Shown piece by piece: positions 50,004 to 58,011 of a stretch of 64,000 nt of DNA (its first letter is position 1; each line of letters begins with the position of its first letter). Origin of the DNA: Nonomuraea thailandensis (GTDB lineage Bacteria; Actinomycetota; Actinomycetes; Streptosporangiales; Streptosporangiaceae); the NCBI RefSeq assembly GCF_024172165.1, contig NZ_JAMZEB010000002.1, forward strand, positions 9,398,501 through 9,462,500, given 5' to 3'. A program made the translations under genes and the position numbers. The notes under the pieces were generated by a model, which saw only the letters and a program-made list of their open reading frames with translations, was not told where the DNA came from and did not search any database.

Positions 50004-51100
50004 GAAGCCTCCTCCTCGGCTCCGACAAGCCCGACAGCGCCGGCACTGTCGGCAGCGTCGGCACTGTCGGCAGCGTCGGCAGCGTCGGCACTGTCGGCAG
50101 CGTCGGCACTGTCGGCAGCGTCGGCAGCACCGAGTGCCCGGTCAGATCTGACGTGCACGCAGGCCGCCGTACGGCCCGGCCCCGCCGGCCACAGCTCGAC
50201 GTCCAGCGAGGGGCACTCGTCCAGCGCGACCGGGCAGCGCGGGTGGAACGAGCAGCCGCTCGGCAGGTGCATGGGGTCGGGCGGGTCGCCGCCCAGCCCC
50301 TTGGGCGCCATCCGCGAGAGGGGGTCGCCCACGGTCGGGAAGGCCGCGGCCAGCGCCCGGCTGTAGGGGTGCCTGGCCTCGTGGAACACCTCGCCGGACG
50401 GCCCGTGCTCGACCACGCGGCCCGCGTACATGACGGCGAGCCGGTCGCACACGTCGGCGAGCACGGACAGGTCGTGCGAGATCATGATGAGCGAGATGCC
50501 CTGCTCGGCGACCAGCTCCTTGATCAGGGTGAGCACCTGGGCCTGCACCATCACGTCGAGCGCGGTGGTGGGCTCGTCGGCGATGATCAGCCGGGGCGAG
50601 CAGGCCAGCGCCATCGCGATCATCACGCGCTGCCGCTGCCCGCCGGACAGCTCGTGCGGGTAGCTGCGCGACCGCCAGGCGGGCAGGCCGACCTGTTCGA
50701 GCAGCTCGGCGACACGTTTGCGGGCGGCGTCCGGCTTGGCCAGGTCGTGCACGAGCAGCGGCTCGGCGATCTGCTCGCCGATCCGGCGCACGGGGTTGAG
50801 GCCGTGCTGGGCGCCCTGGAAGACGATCGAGGCCTCGGCCCAGCGGACGGCGCGCAGCCGCCCCCACGTCATGGCCAGCACGTCGTCGCCGTCGAGCAGG
50901 ATCCGGCCGCCGACGCGCGCGTCGCGCGGCAGGAGCCGGAGCAGCGCCATGGCCAGCGTCGACTTGCCGGAGCCGGACTCGCCGGCGACGCCGAGCGCCA
51001 TTCCGGAGTCGAGGCTCAGCGACACCCCGCGTACGGCGGGCACCTCGCCCGAGGCGATGCGGTAGGTCACCGACACGTCGTCGAGTTCGAGCAGACTCAT
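50000..51100 (-). CDS. peptide ABC transporter ATPase, OppD/DppD type
   Basis: Product of 366 residues with Walker A GESGSGKSTLA, signature ELSGGQRQRVMIAMAL, Walker B LIIADEPTTALD and the closing LPSGCSFHPRC region. The C-terminal tail is an Ala/Asp/Ser repeat (ADAADSADAADSADAADAA) encoded by a short tandem repeat at about 50040-50130. The start at 51100 removes an unrelated upstream frame. Overlaps both neighbours by four bases. Confidence 0.9.
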   Translation of the reverse strand: MSLLELDDVSVTYRIASGEVPAVRGVSLSLDSGMALGVAGESGSGKSTLAMALLRLLPRDARVGGRILLDGDDVLAMTWGRLRAVRWAEASIVFQGAQHGLNPVRRIGEQIAEPLLVHDLAKPDAARKRVAELLEQVGLPAWRSRSYPHELSGGQRQRVMIAMALACSPRLIIADEPTTALDVMVQAQVLTLIKELVAEQGISLIMISHDLSVLADVCDRLAVMYAGRVVEHGPSGEVFHEARHPYSRALAAAFPTVGDPLSRMAPKGLGGDPPDPMHLPSGCSFHPRCPVALDECPSLDVELWPAGPGRTAACVHVRSDRALGAADAADSADAADSADAADAADSADAADSAGAVGLVGAEEEAS

Positions 51101-51978
51101 GCGGCCCTCCTCAGCCGGGGGTTGAGCACGGCCTCCAGCGCCCGCCCCACGAGGGTGAACGCCATCACGACGACGAGGATGGCCAGACCGGGGATGAGGA
51201 TGTACCACCACGCGCCCTCGTTGGCGGCGCCGTAGTCGTAGGAGGCGCGCAGCATGGTGCCCCACGAGGTCTTGTTGGAGCTGGCGCCGAGGAAGGCCAG
51301 CGTGGACTCGGTGACGATCGCGCTGGCGACCTCCAGCGTGGTGCTGGCCAGCAGCAGCGGCGCCACGTTCGGCAGCACGTGCCGGGTGGTGATGTGCCAG
51401 TGCCCGGCGCCGAGCGCCTTGGAACGCTCGATGTACGGCCTGGCCTCGACGGCGAGCGTCTGCGCCCTGATCAGGCGGGCGGTGGACGGCCAGGTGGTGA
51501 TGCCGATGGCCATGATGATCGTGAACGTGCTCCCGCCCAGAACGGCAGCCAGCACCAGCGCCGTGACCAGCGAGGGCAGCACCAGGAACCAGTCGGTGAC
51601 CCGCATGAGGGAGGCGCCCAGCCAGCCGCGGAAGTGCCCGGCGGCCACGCCGAAGACCAGGCCGATGACGATGCTGAGCAGCGCCGCGAGGAAGCCGATG
51701 AGCAGCGACGTGCGCGAGCCCCACCAGACCATCAGCAGGATCGAGCGGCCGGACTCGTCGGTGCCGAACGGCTCGCTCAGGCTCGGCGCCGCCCACTTCT
51801 GGCCGACGCCCCGGACGACGCTGGTCACGTCCTCGCTGATGAACAGCGGCGCCGCCAGCGCGAGCAGCACGGCGACGACGAGCACGGCCAGGCCGATCAC
51901 GCCGCCGCGGTGGTGGCGGTACTCGGCCCAGAACCGGCTCAGCGCGAGCCGCCTGCGGGCCGTGGAGACACTGGTCAC
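51097..51978 (-). CDS. peptide ABC permease, DppC type
   Basis: Product of 293 residues from a GTG that overlaps the stop of the DppB-like gene (GTGA). About six transmembrane helices, an N-terminal OppC_N-like part (HRGGVIGLAVLVVAVLLALAAP), FGTDESGRSIL and the EAA loop YIERSKALGAGHWHITTRHVLP, which contacts the ATPases. The frame upstream to 52530 is a shadow of the DppB gene. Confidence 0.9.
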   Translation of the reverse strand: MTSVSTARRRLALSRFWAEYRHHRGGVIGLAVLVVAVLLALAAPLFISEDVTSVVRGVGQKWAAPSLSEPFGTDESGRSILLMVWWGSRTSLLIGFLAALLSIVIGLVFGVAAGHFRGWLGASLMRVTDWFLVLPSLVTALVLAAVLGGSTFTIIMAIGITTWPSTARLIRAQTLAVEARPYIERSKALGAGHWHITTRHVLPNVAPLLLASTTLEVASAIVTESTLAFLGASSNKTSWGTMLRASYDYGAANEGAWWYILIPGLAILVVVMAFTLVGRALEAVLNPRLRRAA

Positions 51979-53030
51979 GCCGACCTCACCCTCGGGTCGA
52001 GTAGGTGGTAGACCACGTCGGCCAGCGTGTTCATGACGATCACGGCCACGGTGATGAGCAGGAAGGTGCCCTGCATGAGCGTGAAGTCGGGCACCTTGAT
52101 GGCCTCGTAGAACAACTGCCCGAGACCGGGCCAGGTGTAGATCGTCTCGACGGTGACCGCGCCGCCGACCACGAAGCCGATGCGCATGAAGACCAGCGTC
52201 ACCGTGGGCAGCAGGGCGTTGGGCACCGCGTGGCGGCGCCGTACGTCGTCGTCGCGCAGCCCCTTGGCGCGGGCGACGGTGACGTAGTCCTGGCTGACCT
52301 CCTCGATCAGCGACGAGCGCATGACGAGCAGGTACTGCGCGTAGACCACGGCCACCAGCGTCAGGCACGGCAGCACCATGTGGGAGGCCACGTCCAGCAC
52401 GTACGCGAACCCGTCGGGAGCGTCCACGCTCTCGATGCCCCGGAACGGGAAGATGCCCGGGATCGGCCCGATGCCGACGCCGAACACCATCATGAGCAGC
52501 AACCCGAGCCAGAACGTCGGCATCGACCACAGCAGCAGCGACGCGCCGGTGGACAGGCGGTCGAAGCGGCTGCCGTGCCGCCAGCCGGCCCGCGTGCCCT
52601 GCCAGATGCCGAGGCTGACCGCGATCACCAGGCCGGTGCCCGCGAGCAGCAGGGTCGGGCCGAGCCGCTCGCCGATGAGGTCGAGGACGGGCCGCTTGTA
52701 CTCGTAGGAGGTGCCGAGGTCGAGCCTGAGCGTGTCGCCGACGAAGTCGATGAACTGGTCGAGCAGCGGCTGGTCGAGCCCGAGCCGCCGGCGTTCCATG
52801 TCGAGCTGGCTCGGGGTCATGTTGCGGCCCTGCGCCAGGTTGCGCACGGGGTCGCCCGGCAGCAGCCGGAACACGAAGAACGTGCCGACCAGCACCATGG
52901 CGATGCTGAACAGCGCCCCACCGGCCTTCGACAGCGCGTACCGCAGCGCGCCTCGGCTGGTGGGGCGCTCGTCACCAGGGCCCGCCGCCTGGACGGCGGC
53001 GGGCTCTGCTGCTTCGAGCGGAGTCGTCAT
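51975..53030 (-). CDS. peptide ABC permease, DppB type
   Basis: Product of 351 residues. The N-terminus is extended by a 28-residue Ala/Pro-rich tail before the usual RYALSKAGGALFSIAMVLVG first helix. It has FRLLPGDPVRNLAQGRNMTP, six helices and the EAA loop YVTVARAKGLRDDDVRRRHA. It pairs with the DppC-type permease. Confidence 0.9.
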   Translation of the reverse strand: MTTPLEAAEPAAVQAAGPGDERPTSRGALRYALSKAGGALFSIAMVLVGTFFVFRLLPGDPVRNLAQGRNMTPSQLDMERRRLGLDQPLLDQFIDFVGDTLRLDLGTSYEYKRPVLDLIGERLGPTLLLAGTGLVIAVSLGIWQGTRAGWRHGSRFDRLSTGASLLLWSMPTFWLGLLLMMVFGVGIGPIPGIFPFRGIESVDAPDGFAYVLDVASHMVLPCLTLVAVVYAQYLLVMRSSLIEEVSQDYVTVARAKGLRDDDVRRRHAVPNALLPTVTLVFMRIGFVVGGAVTVETIYTWPGLGQLFYEAIKVPDFTLMQGTFLLITVAVIVMNTLADVVYHLLDPRVRSA

Positions 53031-54841
53031 TCGCGCTCGTCTGCGGTGCTCTTGCGCCGCCTGGTCAGGAAGAAGGCCGCGGCACCGACGACCACCACGG
53101 CGCCCACGATGCCGGCGATGAGGCCGGTGTTGGAGCCACCACCGCTGCTGCCTCCGGCGGCCGCCGTGGCCTTGACGTCCACGGTGTAGAACGGCCAGTA
53201 GCCGCTGCCGCCGTACAGCAGACCCTTGTCCTCAGGGATGGGGGTGATGCTGGTGACCTTGTCCTTGCGGTAGCCCTCCAGGTCGTTGGTGTAGTAGATC
53301 GCGATGATCGGCGCCTGGGTGTAGAGCCGCTCCTGCATCTGCTTGAGGAGGTCGACGCGCTTGGGGCGGTCGAGCTCCTTGAGCTGGTCCTGGTAGAGCT
53401 TCTCGAAGGTGTCGTCGCAGAAGAACGACTCGGTGCCGCCGCCCTCGCCGCCCGGAGCCGGCCTGCGGCTGCACAGGTGGGTGGCCATGACCTCCTCCGG
53501 GTCGGGGTTGACCGACCAGCCGCTGATCGCGATGTCGAAGTTGCCGGTGACGCCGGTCTCCTCGGTGAACTTGCTGGACTCCAGCTTCACCGTGGTCAGC
53601 GTGATGCCGACCTCCTTGAGGAACGCGGTCAGGTACTCGGCGAGCTTGTCCTCGATCGGCGTTTCCGTGTGGATCGTGAAGCGGAACTCCAGCTTGCGGT
53701 CACCGTCGGGCATCGTGCGGACGCCGTCGGAGCCCTTCTTGTAGCCGGCGTCGTCGAGGATCTGGTTGGCCTTGGCGGGGTCGAAGGAGACCTTCTCCTC
53801 GCCGGTGGCCTCCCAGAAGAAGTCCTTGTACATCGGCGGCACGATGGAGCCGTCGGCGGGCTTGGCCAGGCCGTTCTGGACCTCGTCGACCAGCTTCTGC
53901 TTGTCGATGGCGTAGTGCAGCGCCTGGCGCACCTTGACGTCCTTGAGCGCCGGGTGACCGTCGCCGACCGGCTTGTCGTCGGTGGTGGTGGCGCCGTGGT
54001 TGACCTGGAGGTACGCCGCGCGGCGGCCCTGGGTGTTCCACGCCTCGATGTTCGGGTCGTTCTGGATGGCCTCGAACTCCTGCGGGGTCATCCGGCCGAG
54101 CAGGTCGATGTCACCCTTCTTCAGGCCGGCGATCGCGGCCTGCGGGTTGTCGTAGAAGATGACCTGCAGCTCGTCGATCTTGGGCTTGCCCCGCCAGTAG
54201 TTGGGGTTGGCCTGCAGCTTGACGTACTGGTCCTTCTTGTGCTCGACCGCGATGTACGGCCCGCTGCTGACGGTCGGGTACTTCTCGGCGTCGTAGTTCG
54301 CCATGTCCGTGACCGACTCCCAAGCGTGCTTGGGCATGATCGGGACCGGGTTCTCCAGCATGGACGCCTGCGGCGCCTTCAGCTTGATCGTCAGGTCCTG
54401 GCCACTGGCGGTGACGCTCTCGAAGTTCTCCACCGCAGGACCGTTGGCGGTCTTGGCGGCCTCGTCGGTCATCATCTTGTTGAACGTCCAGGCCGCGTCG
54501 TCGGCCGTGACGGGCTTCCCGTCGGACCACTTGGCGGCGCGGATCTTGAACGTCCACGTGAGCCCGTCCTCGGACGTGGTCCACGACTCGGCCAGGTCGG
54601 GGCTGGGCTGCAGCGTCTTGGAGTCGGGCACCGTCAGGTAGCCGTACATCCAGCGGTGGATCGACGTCGAGACCAGGCGGACCGCGAGGAAGGGGTTCAT
54701 CGAGTCCATGGCCTGCGTCGCGCCGACGCGAAAGACTTTCTTCCCCGCAGCCGGATCTTGGGCAAGGGCGGCCGTGGTGCCCTGACCGGCCACTAATAGC
54801 GCGACGCCCAGCGCAGCCAGGCGTGCGAACCATCTCCTCAT
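53027..54841 (-). CDS. family 5 solute-binding protein with C-terminal membrane anchor
   Basis: Product of 604 residues. A cleavable signal peptide (LAALGVALLVAGQGTTAALAQ) has no lipobox cysteine. The body is a peptide-binding SBP_bac_5 domain (DSMNPFLAVRL, WTFKIRAAKWSDGKPVTADD, ALHYAIDKQKLV). After a Gly/Ser linker, the last 30 residues form a transmembrane segment (GLIAGIVGAVVVVGAAAFFL) and TRRRKS, so it seems held in the membrane at its C-terminus rather than as a lipoprotein. It is first in the operon and overlaps dppB by four bases. Confidence 0.88.
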   Translation of the reverse strand: MRRWFARLAALGVALLVAGQGTTAALAQDPAAGKKVFRVGATQAMDSMNPFLAVRLVSTSIHRWMYGYLTVPDSKTLQPSPDLAESWTTSEDGLTWTFKIRAAKWSDGKPVTADDAAWTFNKMMTDEAAKTANGPAVENFESVTASGQDLTIKLKAPQASMLENPVPIMPKHAWESVTDMANYDAEKYPTVSSGPYIAVEHKKDQYVKLQANPNYWRGKPKIDELQVIFYDNPQAAIAGLKKGDIDLLGRMTPQEFEAIQNDPNIEAWNTQGRRAAYLQVNHGATTTDDKPVGDGHPALKDVKVRQALHYAIDKQKLVDEVQNGLAKPADGSIVPPMYKDFFWEATGEEKVSFDPAKANQILDDAGYKKGSDGVRTMPDGDRKLEFRFTIHTETPIEDKLAEYLTAFLKEVGITLTTVKLESSKFTEETGVTGNFDIAISGWSVNPDPEEVMATHLCSRRPAPGGEGGGTESFFCDDTFEKLYQDQLKELDRPKRVDLLKQMQERLYTQAPIIAIYYTNDLEGYRKDKVTSITPIPEDKGLLYGGSGYWPFYTVDVKATAAAGGSSGGGSNTGLIAGIVGAVVVVGAAAFFLTRRRKSTADERE

Positions 54842-54989
54842 GAGTGCCTCACCTTCAGGCAGGGGGGTTCCTGTGTAGAGAAAGGCACACCATACGGAGT
54901 CCGCATGTCAACGAGGTGCGGAAAATTGTTTCACCTTCGTTTCCTTTGGCGGTGTAAATTTTCAGCGCACTTGGCACTACCGTGAGCTG

Positions 54990-55346
54990 GTGCCCCGCCT
55001 GCCGACCGCCCTAACCTGCGTCGTGATCGTCGCATGCGGGCTCGGCGTGCGCGCGCTCTGGGACGGGCCCGTGCCGAAGTATGCCGGTGACGCGCTCTAC
55101 ACCGCGCTGATCTACGCGCTCCTCGTGCTCGCCCTGCCCAGGGTGCGCCCCTGGGTGGCCGCGGCGGTCTCGGCGGGGCTGAGCTGGGCGATCGAGTTCG
55201 CCCAGCTCTGGGAGATCCCCGAGCTCCTGCGGCCGGTGCTGGGCAGCACGTTCAACCCGCCCGACCTGCTCTGGTACGCCGTGGGCGCCGCCGCCTGCTG
55301 GCTAGCCCACCATCGACTGCGTGCCGAGGACGCCCAGCAGGGCTAG
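54990..55346 (+). CDS. DUF2809-family membrane protein
   Basis: Product of 118 residues with four predicted transmembrane helices and the DUF2809 pattern: KYAGDALYTALIYALLV, SWAIEFAQLWEIPELL, LGSTFNPPDLLWYAVGAAAC. The start is a GTG. The 3' end overlaps the converging MmyB-type gene by 45 bases. Function of the family is unknown. Confidence 0.82.
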   Translation: MPRLPTALTCVVIVACGLGVRALWDGPVPKYAGDALYTALIYALLVLALPRVRPWVAAAVSAGLSWAIEFAQLWEIPELLRPVLGSTFNPPDLLWYAVGAAACWLAHHRLRAEDAQQG

Positions 55347-56135
55347 GCGTTCGGCGTCCTCCGTGCCGGGCTCGGCGGTGTAGATCATGATGCGCAGGTT
55401 GCTGCCCGCCACGCTGAGGATGTCGCAGTCCAGCGCCAGCGGGCCCACCTGCGGATGATCGATGACCTTCCGGCCGCCCTCCTGCCGCCCGACGCCCCCC
55501 GCGTCCCACAGCTCGGCGAACCGCTCGCTCCTGGCCCGCAGCTCTCCGACCAGCCGCCTGAGCCGCTGGTCGGCCGGATACCGGCCGGCCGTCGCGCGCA
55601 GGTCGGCCACCATCATGGCCTCGAACCGGCGCCGCTCCTCCGGCGTGTACCTGACCCGGCCTGCCGGTCCGGCGAAGTTGCGCCACACGCCGTTGCGCTC
55701 GTTGCCGCGCCATCCGGACGGGTCGCCCATCAGCGCCGCGTACATGGAGTTGGCCAGGAGCAGCGTCCAGGCCGCGTCGTAGACTCCGACCGGCGTGCCG
55801 GCCAGCCGGTCCAGCATCCGGTGCACGCTGGGCGGGATGAACGCGGGCACGGCGCCGGGGCACGGCGGCGCCAGCCCTGCCGTCCTGAACAGGTACGCCC
55901 GCTCGTCCGCCGACAGCCGTAGCGCCCGGGCCAGCGCCTCGACGACCTGCGGTGACGGGTTTGCGGCCCGGCCCTGTTCGAGCCGGGTGACGTAGTCGGC
56001 GGAGATCCCGGCGAGCAGCGCCAGCTCCTCGCGGCGCAGCCCGGCCGCGCGCCGGTGCCCGCCGGCGGCCAGCCCCACCGTCTCCGGCGTCACGCGGTCA
56101 CGCCAGCGCCGCACCGCCTGCCCGAACTCCCTCAT
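55302..56135 (-). CDS. XRE regulator with MmyB-like ligand domain
   Basis: Product of 277 residues. Residues 30-90 form a helix-turn-helix (LRREELALLAGISADYVTRLEQGR), and the C-terminal half a MmyB-like PAS-type ligand-binding domain (YDAAWTLLLANSMYAALMG, LALDCDILSVAGSNLRIMIYT). In this family the regulator usually controls a divergently transcribed short-chain dehydrogenase, and an SDR gene lies 101 bp away on the other strand, with a palindrome between. The ligand may be a fatty acid, as in MmyB. Confidence 0.88.
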   Translation of the reverse strand: MREFGQAVRRWRDRVTPETVGLAAGGHRRAAGLRREELALLAGISADYVTRLEQGRAANPSPQVVEALARALRLSADERAYLFRTAGLAPPCPGAVPAFIPPSVHRMLDRLAGTPVGVYDAAWTLLLANSMYAALMGDPSGWRGNERNGVWRNFAGPAGRVRYTPEERRRFEAMMVADLRATAGRYPADQRLRRLVGELRARSERFAELWDAGGVGRQEGGRKVIDHPQVGPLALDCDILSVAGSNLRIMIYTAEPGTEDAERLALLGVLGTQSMVG

Positions 56136-56165
56136 GTCCCCAGTCTGCCCCGCCCGTCCGGGATG

Positions 56166-56190
56166 TTCCTGGCACTGTCAGTCCCAGGAA
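56166..56190. promoter_or_regulatory. palindrome between mmyB-like gene and SDR
   Basis: Perfect 7-bp arms TTCCTGG/CCAGGAA with 11 bp between, centred in the divergent promoter region. A likely operator for the XRE/MmyB protein. Confidence 0.55.
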
Positions 56191-56236
56191 AACCGGACGA
56201 ATGGCTACTCCCGGAGCTCCGCCGCACGCTGGAGAC

Positions 56237-56944
56237 ATGACCACGACACTGATCACCGGAGCCAACAAGGGGCTCGGCTACGAGACCGCCCGCCGCCTCG
56301 TCGAGGCCGGTCACACCGTCTATCTCGGCAGCCGCGACGCCGGGCGCGGCCGGGAGGCCGCCGACCGGCTCGGCGCGCGGCTCGTCGTCCTGGACGTCAC
56401 CGACGATGCCTCCGTGGCCGCCGCGGCGCGGGCCGTCGGGGCGGACGGCGGGCTGGACGTGCTGATCAACAACGCCGGCGTGGAGGGGCGGACGGCGGAC
56501 GGCGCCGTGATCGGCGCCGCGGACGTGACGCCCGGCGACCTGCGTGCCGTCTTCGAGACGAACGTCTTCGGCCTGGTCCGCGTCACGCACGCCTTCCTGC
56601 CCCTGCTGCTGCGCTCCCCCGCCCCCGTCGTGGTGAACCTCAGCAGCGGCCTGGCCTCGATGGCCGGGGTCACCGCCGAGGGCACCCCGGCGTACGCCTA
56701 CCCGGGGGTGGCGTACCCGGCCTCCAAGGCGGCGGTGAACATGGTCACCGTGCAGTACGCGAAGGCGTTCCCCGCCATGCGCGTCAACGCCGTGGAGCCG
56801 GGCTTCACCAAGACGGACCTGAACCACAACACCGGCGTCCAGACCGTCGAGGAGGGCGCCGAGATCATCGTCAGGATGGCCCAGGTCGCCCCCGACGGCC
56901 CCACCGGCGGCTACCTCGACGCCAACGGGCCGCTGCCCTGGTGA
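56237..56944 (+). CDS. SDR-family NADP oxidoreductase
   Basis: Product of 235 residues: TLITGANKGLGYETARRLVE, NNAG, serine in NLSSGLASM and YPGVAYPASKAAVNM with the Tyr/Lys pair. The start follows GGAGAC. It belongs to the group that partners the MmyB-type regulator; the substrate is probably a small carbonyl compound. The stop is one base from that of the converging copper chaperone. Confidence 0.87.
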   Translation: MTTTLITGANKGLGYETARRLVEAGHTVYLGSRDAGRGREAADRLGARLVVLDVTDDASVAAAARAVGADGGLDVLINNAGVEGRTADGAVIGAADVTPGDLRAVFETNVFGLVRVTHAFLPLLLRSPAPVVVNLSSGLASMAGVTAEGTPAYAYPGVAYPASKAAVNMVTVQYAKAFPAMRVNAVEPGFTKTDLNHNTGVQTVEEGAEIIVRMAQVAPDGPTGGYLDANGPLPW

Positions 56945-56945
56945 G

Positions 56946-57209
56946 CTAGTGGCAGCCGCCGCTGCCGCAGCACGACCCGCCGGCCTGGGGCAGCAGGTCC
57001 ACCTTGCCGCCCAGCTCGTAACCGGCCTCGACCACCGCGGCGTCGATCAGCGCGACATCGACGGGCGCCGCGCTGGTCACGGTCACCGCCCCGTTCGCCA
57101 GATCGACCTCGACCCCGCTCACGCCGCTCACCTTGCCGACCTCCTCGGTCACGGCACTCACGCAGTGGCCGCACGTCATGCCGTCCACCTGGTACGTCGC
57201 GACAGTCAT
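56946..57209 (-). CDS. copZ: copper chaperone, HMA domain (CopZ-like)
   Basis: Product of 87 residues. The heavy-metal-associated fold has the copper site GMTCGHCVSAV near residue 10, and a Cys/His-rich tail (GGSCCGSGGCH) adds possible ligands beyond the usual 68 residues. It carries Cu(I) in the cytosol to a P-type ATPase, which is not in this window. The ATG at 57209 follows GAGGAG. A CsoR-like box lies 40 bp upstream. Confidence 0.88.
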   Translation of the reverse strand: MTVATYQVDGMTCGHCVSAVTEEVGKVSGVSGVEVDLANGAVTVTSAAPVDVALIDAAVVEAGYELGGKVDLLPQAGGSCCGSGGCH

Positions 57210-57248
57210 GGTCACACTCCTCACTCTCGTCCCTCCTGACTGCCAATA

Positions 57249-57263
57249 TACCCCCTAGGGGTA
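57249..57263 (-). promoter_or_regulatory. CsoR-like copper operator
   Basis: Arms TACCCC/GGGGTA (6 bp each) with three bases between, inside ATACCCCCTAGGGGTA. This matches the known CsoR operator style of actinomycetes, and it lies just ahead of the copper chaperone gene. Confidence 0.7.
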
Positions 57264-57321
57264 AAGACGCATACATCCGGCGGTCACGGAAAGGGGGGTG
57301 GAAACAAGGGAGGGCAGTCAC

Positions 57322-57864
57322 ATGCTGGACGGCAAGACCATCGCTTTCCTGGTCGCTCCCGAGGGAGTCGAGCAGGTGGAGCTCACGGAACCGTGGAAGG
57401 CGGTCAAGCAGGCCGGCGGCACGCCCCGGCTCGTCTCGACCGCCCCGGGCCAGGTCCAGGGGTTCAATCACCTGGACAAGGCCGACACCTTCGCCGTGGA
57501 CGACACGGTGGACGACGTGGACGCGGCCGCCTTCGACGGCCTCGTCCTGCCAGGCGGCGTCGCGAACCCCGACTTCCTGCGCACGGTGCCGCAGGCGGTG
57601 CGGTTCGCCCGGGCCTTCTTCGACTCGGGCAAGCCGGTGGCCGCCATCTGCCACGCGCCGTGGACGCTGATCGAGGCGGACGTCGTACGCGGCCGGACCC
57701 TGACGTCCTGGCCCAGCCTGCAGACCGACCTGCGCAACGCCGGGGCGACCTGGGTGGACAAGGAGGTCATGGTCTGCACCGAAGGCCCGAACACACTGGT
57801 CACCAGCCGCAAGCCGGACGACCTCAAGGCCTTCTGCCAGGCGGCCACGGACGCCTTCTCCTGA
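57322..57864 (+). CDS. DJ-1/PfpI-family protein
   Basis: Product of 180 residues. The glutamine-amidotransferase-like fold has the nucleophile elbow AAICHAPWTLIEA with Cys near residue 112, an acidic residue in the early GVEQVELTEPW and the conserved GLVLPGGVANPD. Members act as deglycases, chaperones or proteases, mostly in stress. GGGAGGG precedes the ATG at 57322. Confidence 0.88.
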   Translation: MLDGKTIAFLVAPEGVEQVELTEPWKAVKQAGGTPRLVSTAPGQVQGFNHLDKADTFAVDDTVDDVDAAAFDGLVLPGGVANPDFLRTVPQAVRFARAFFDSGKPVAAICHAPWTLIEADVVRGRTLTSWPSLQTDLRNAGATWVDKEVMVCTEGPNTLVTSRKPDDLKAFCQAATDAFS

Positions 57865-57874
57865 CCCCGCCGCT

Positions 57875-57899
57875 GGTCCCCCCGCCCGGCGGGGGGACC
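57875..57899 (+). terminator. strong hairpin after the DJ-1 gene
   Basis: Perfect 9-bp arms GGTCCCCCC/GGGGGGACC with a 7-base loop, 11 bp after the stop. Confidence 0.75.
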
Positions 57900-57957
57900 A
57901 CCATCCCGCCTGACGAGATCGAAACCCTCCTGTAACGGCTTGTCCCCTGGAAAGAAA

Positions 57958-57975
57958 TGGTCTAGACGTAGACCA
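57958..57975 (+). promoter_or_regulatory. palindrome ahead of APC permease
   Basis: Arms TGGTCTA/TAGACCA with four bases between, close to the operator style of GntR proteins such as DasR (TGGTCTAGACCA), but with a 4-base spacer. It lies 37 bp before the permease start, and AAAAGGAGCG follows. Confidence 0.5.
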
Positions 57976-58011
57976 AAAGGAGCGTCCTCCGCGCCCCCCA
58001 GGGAGACCTCA

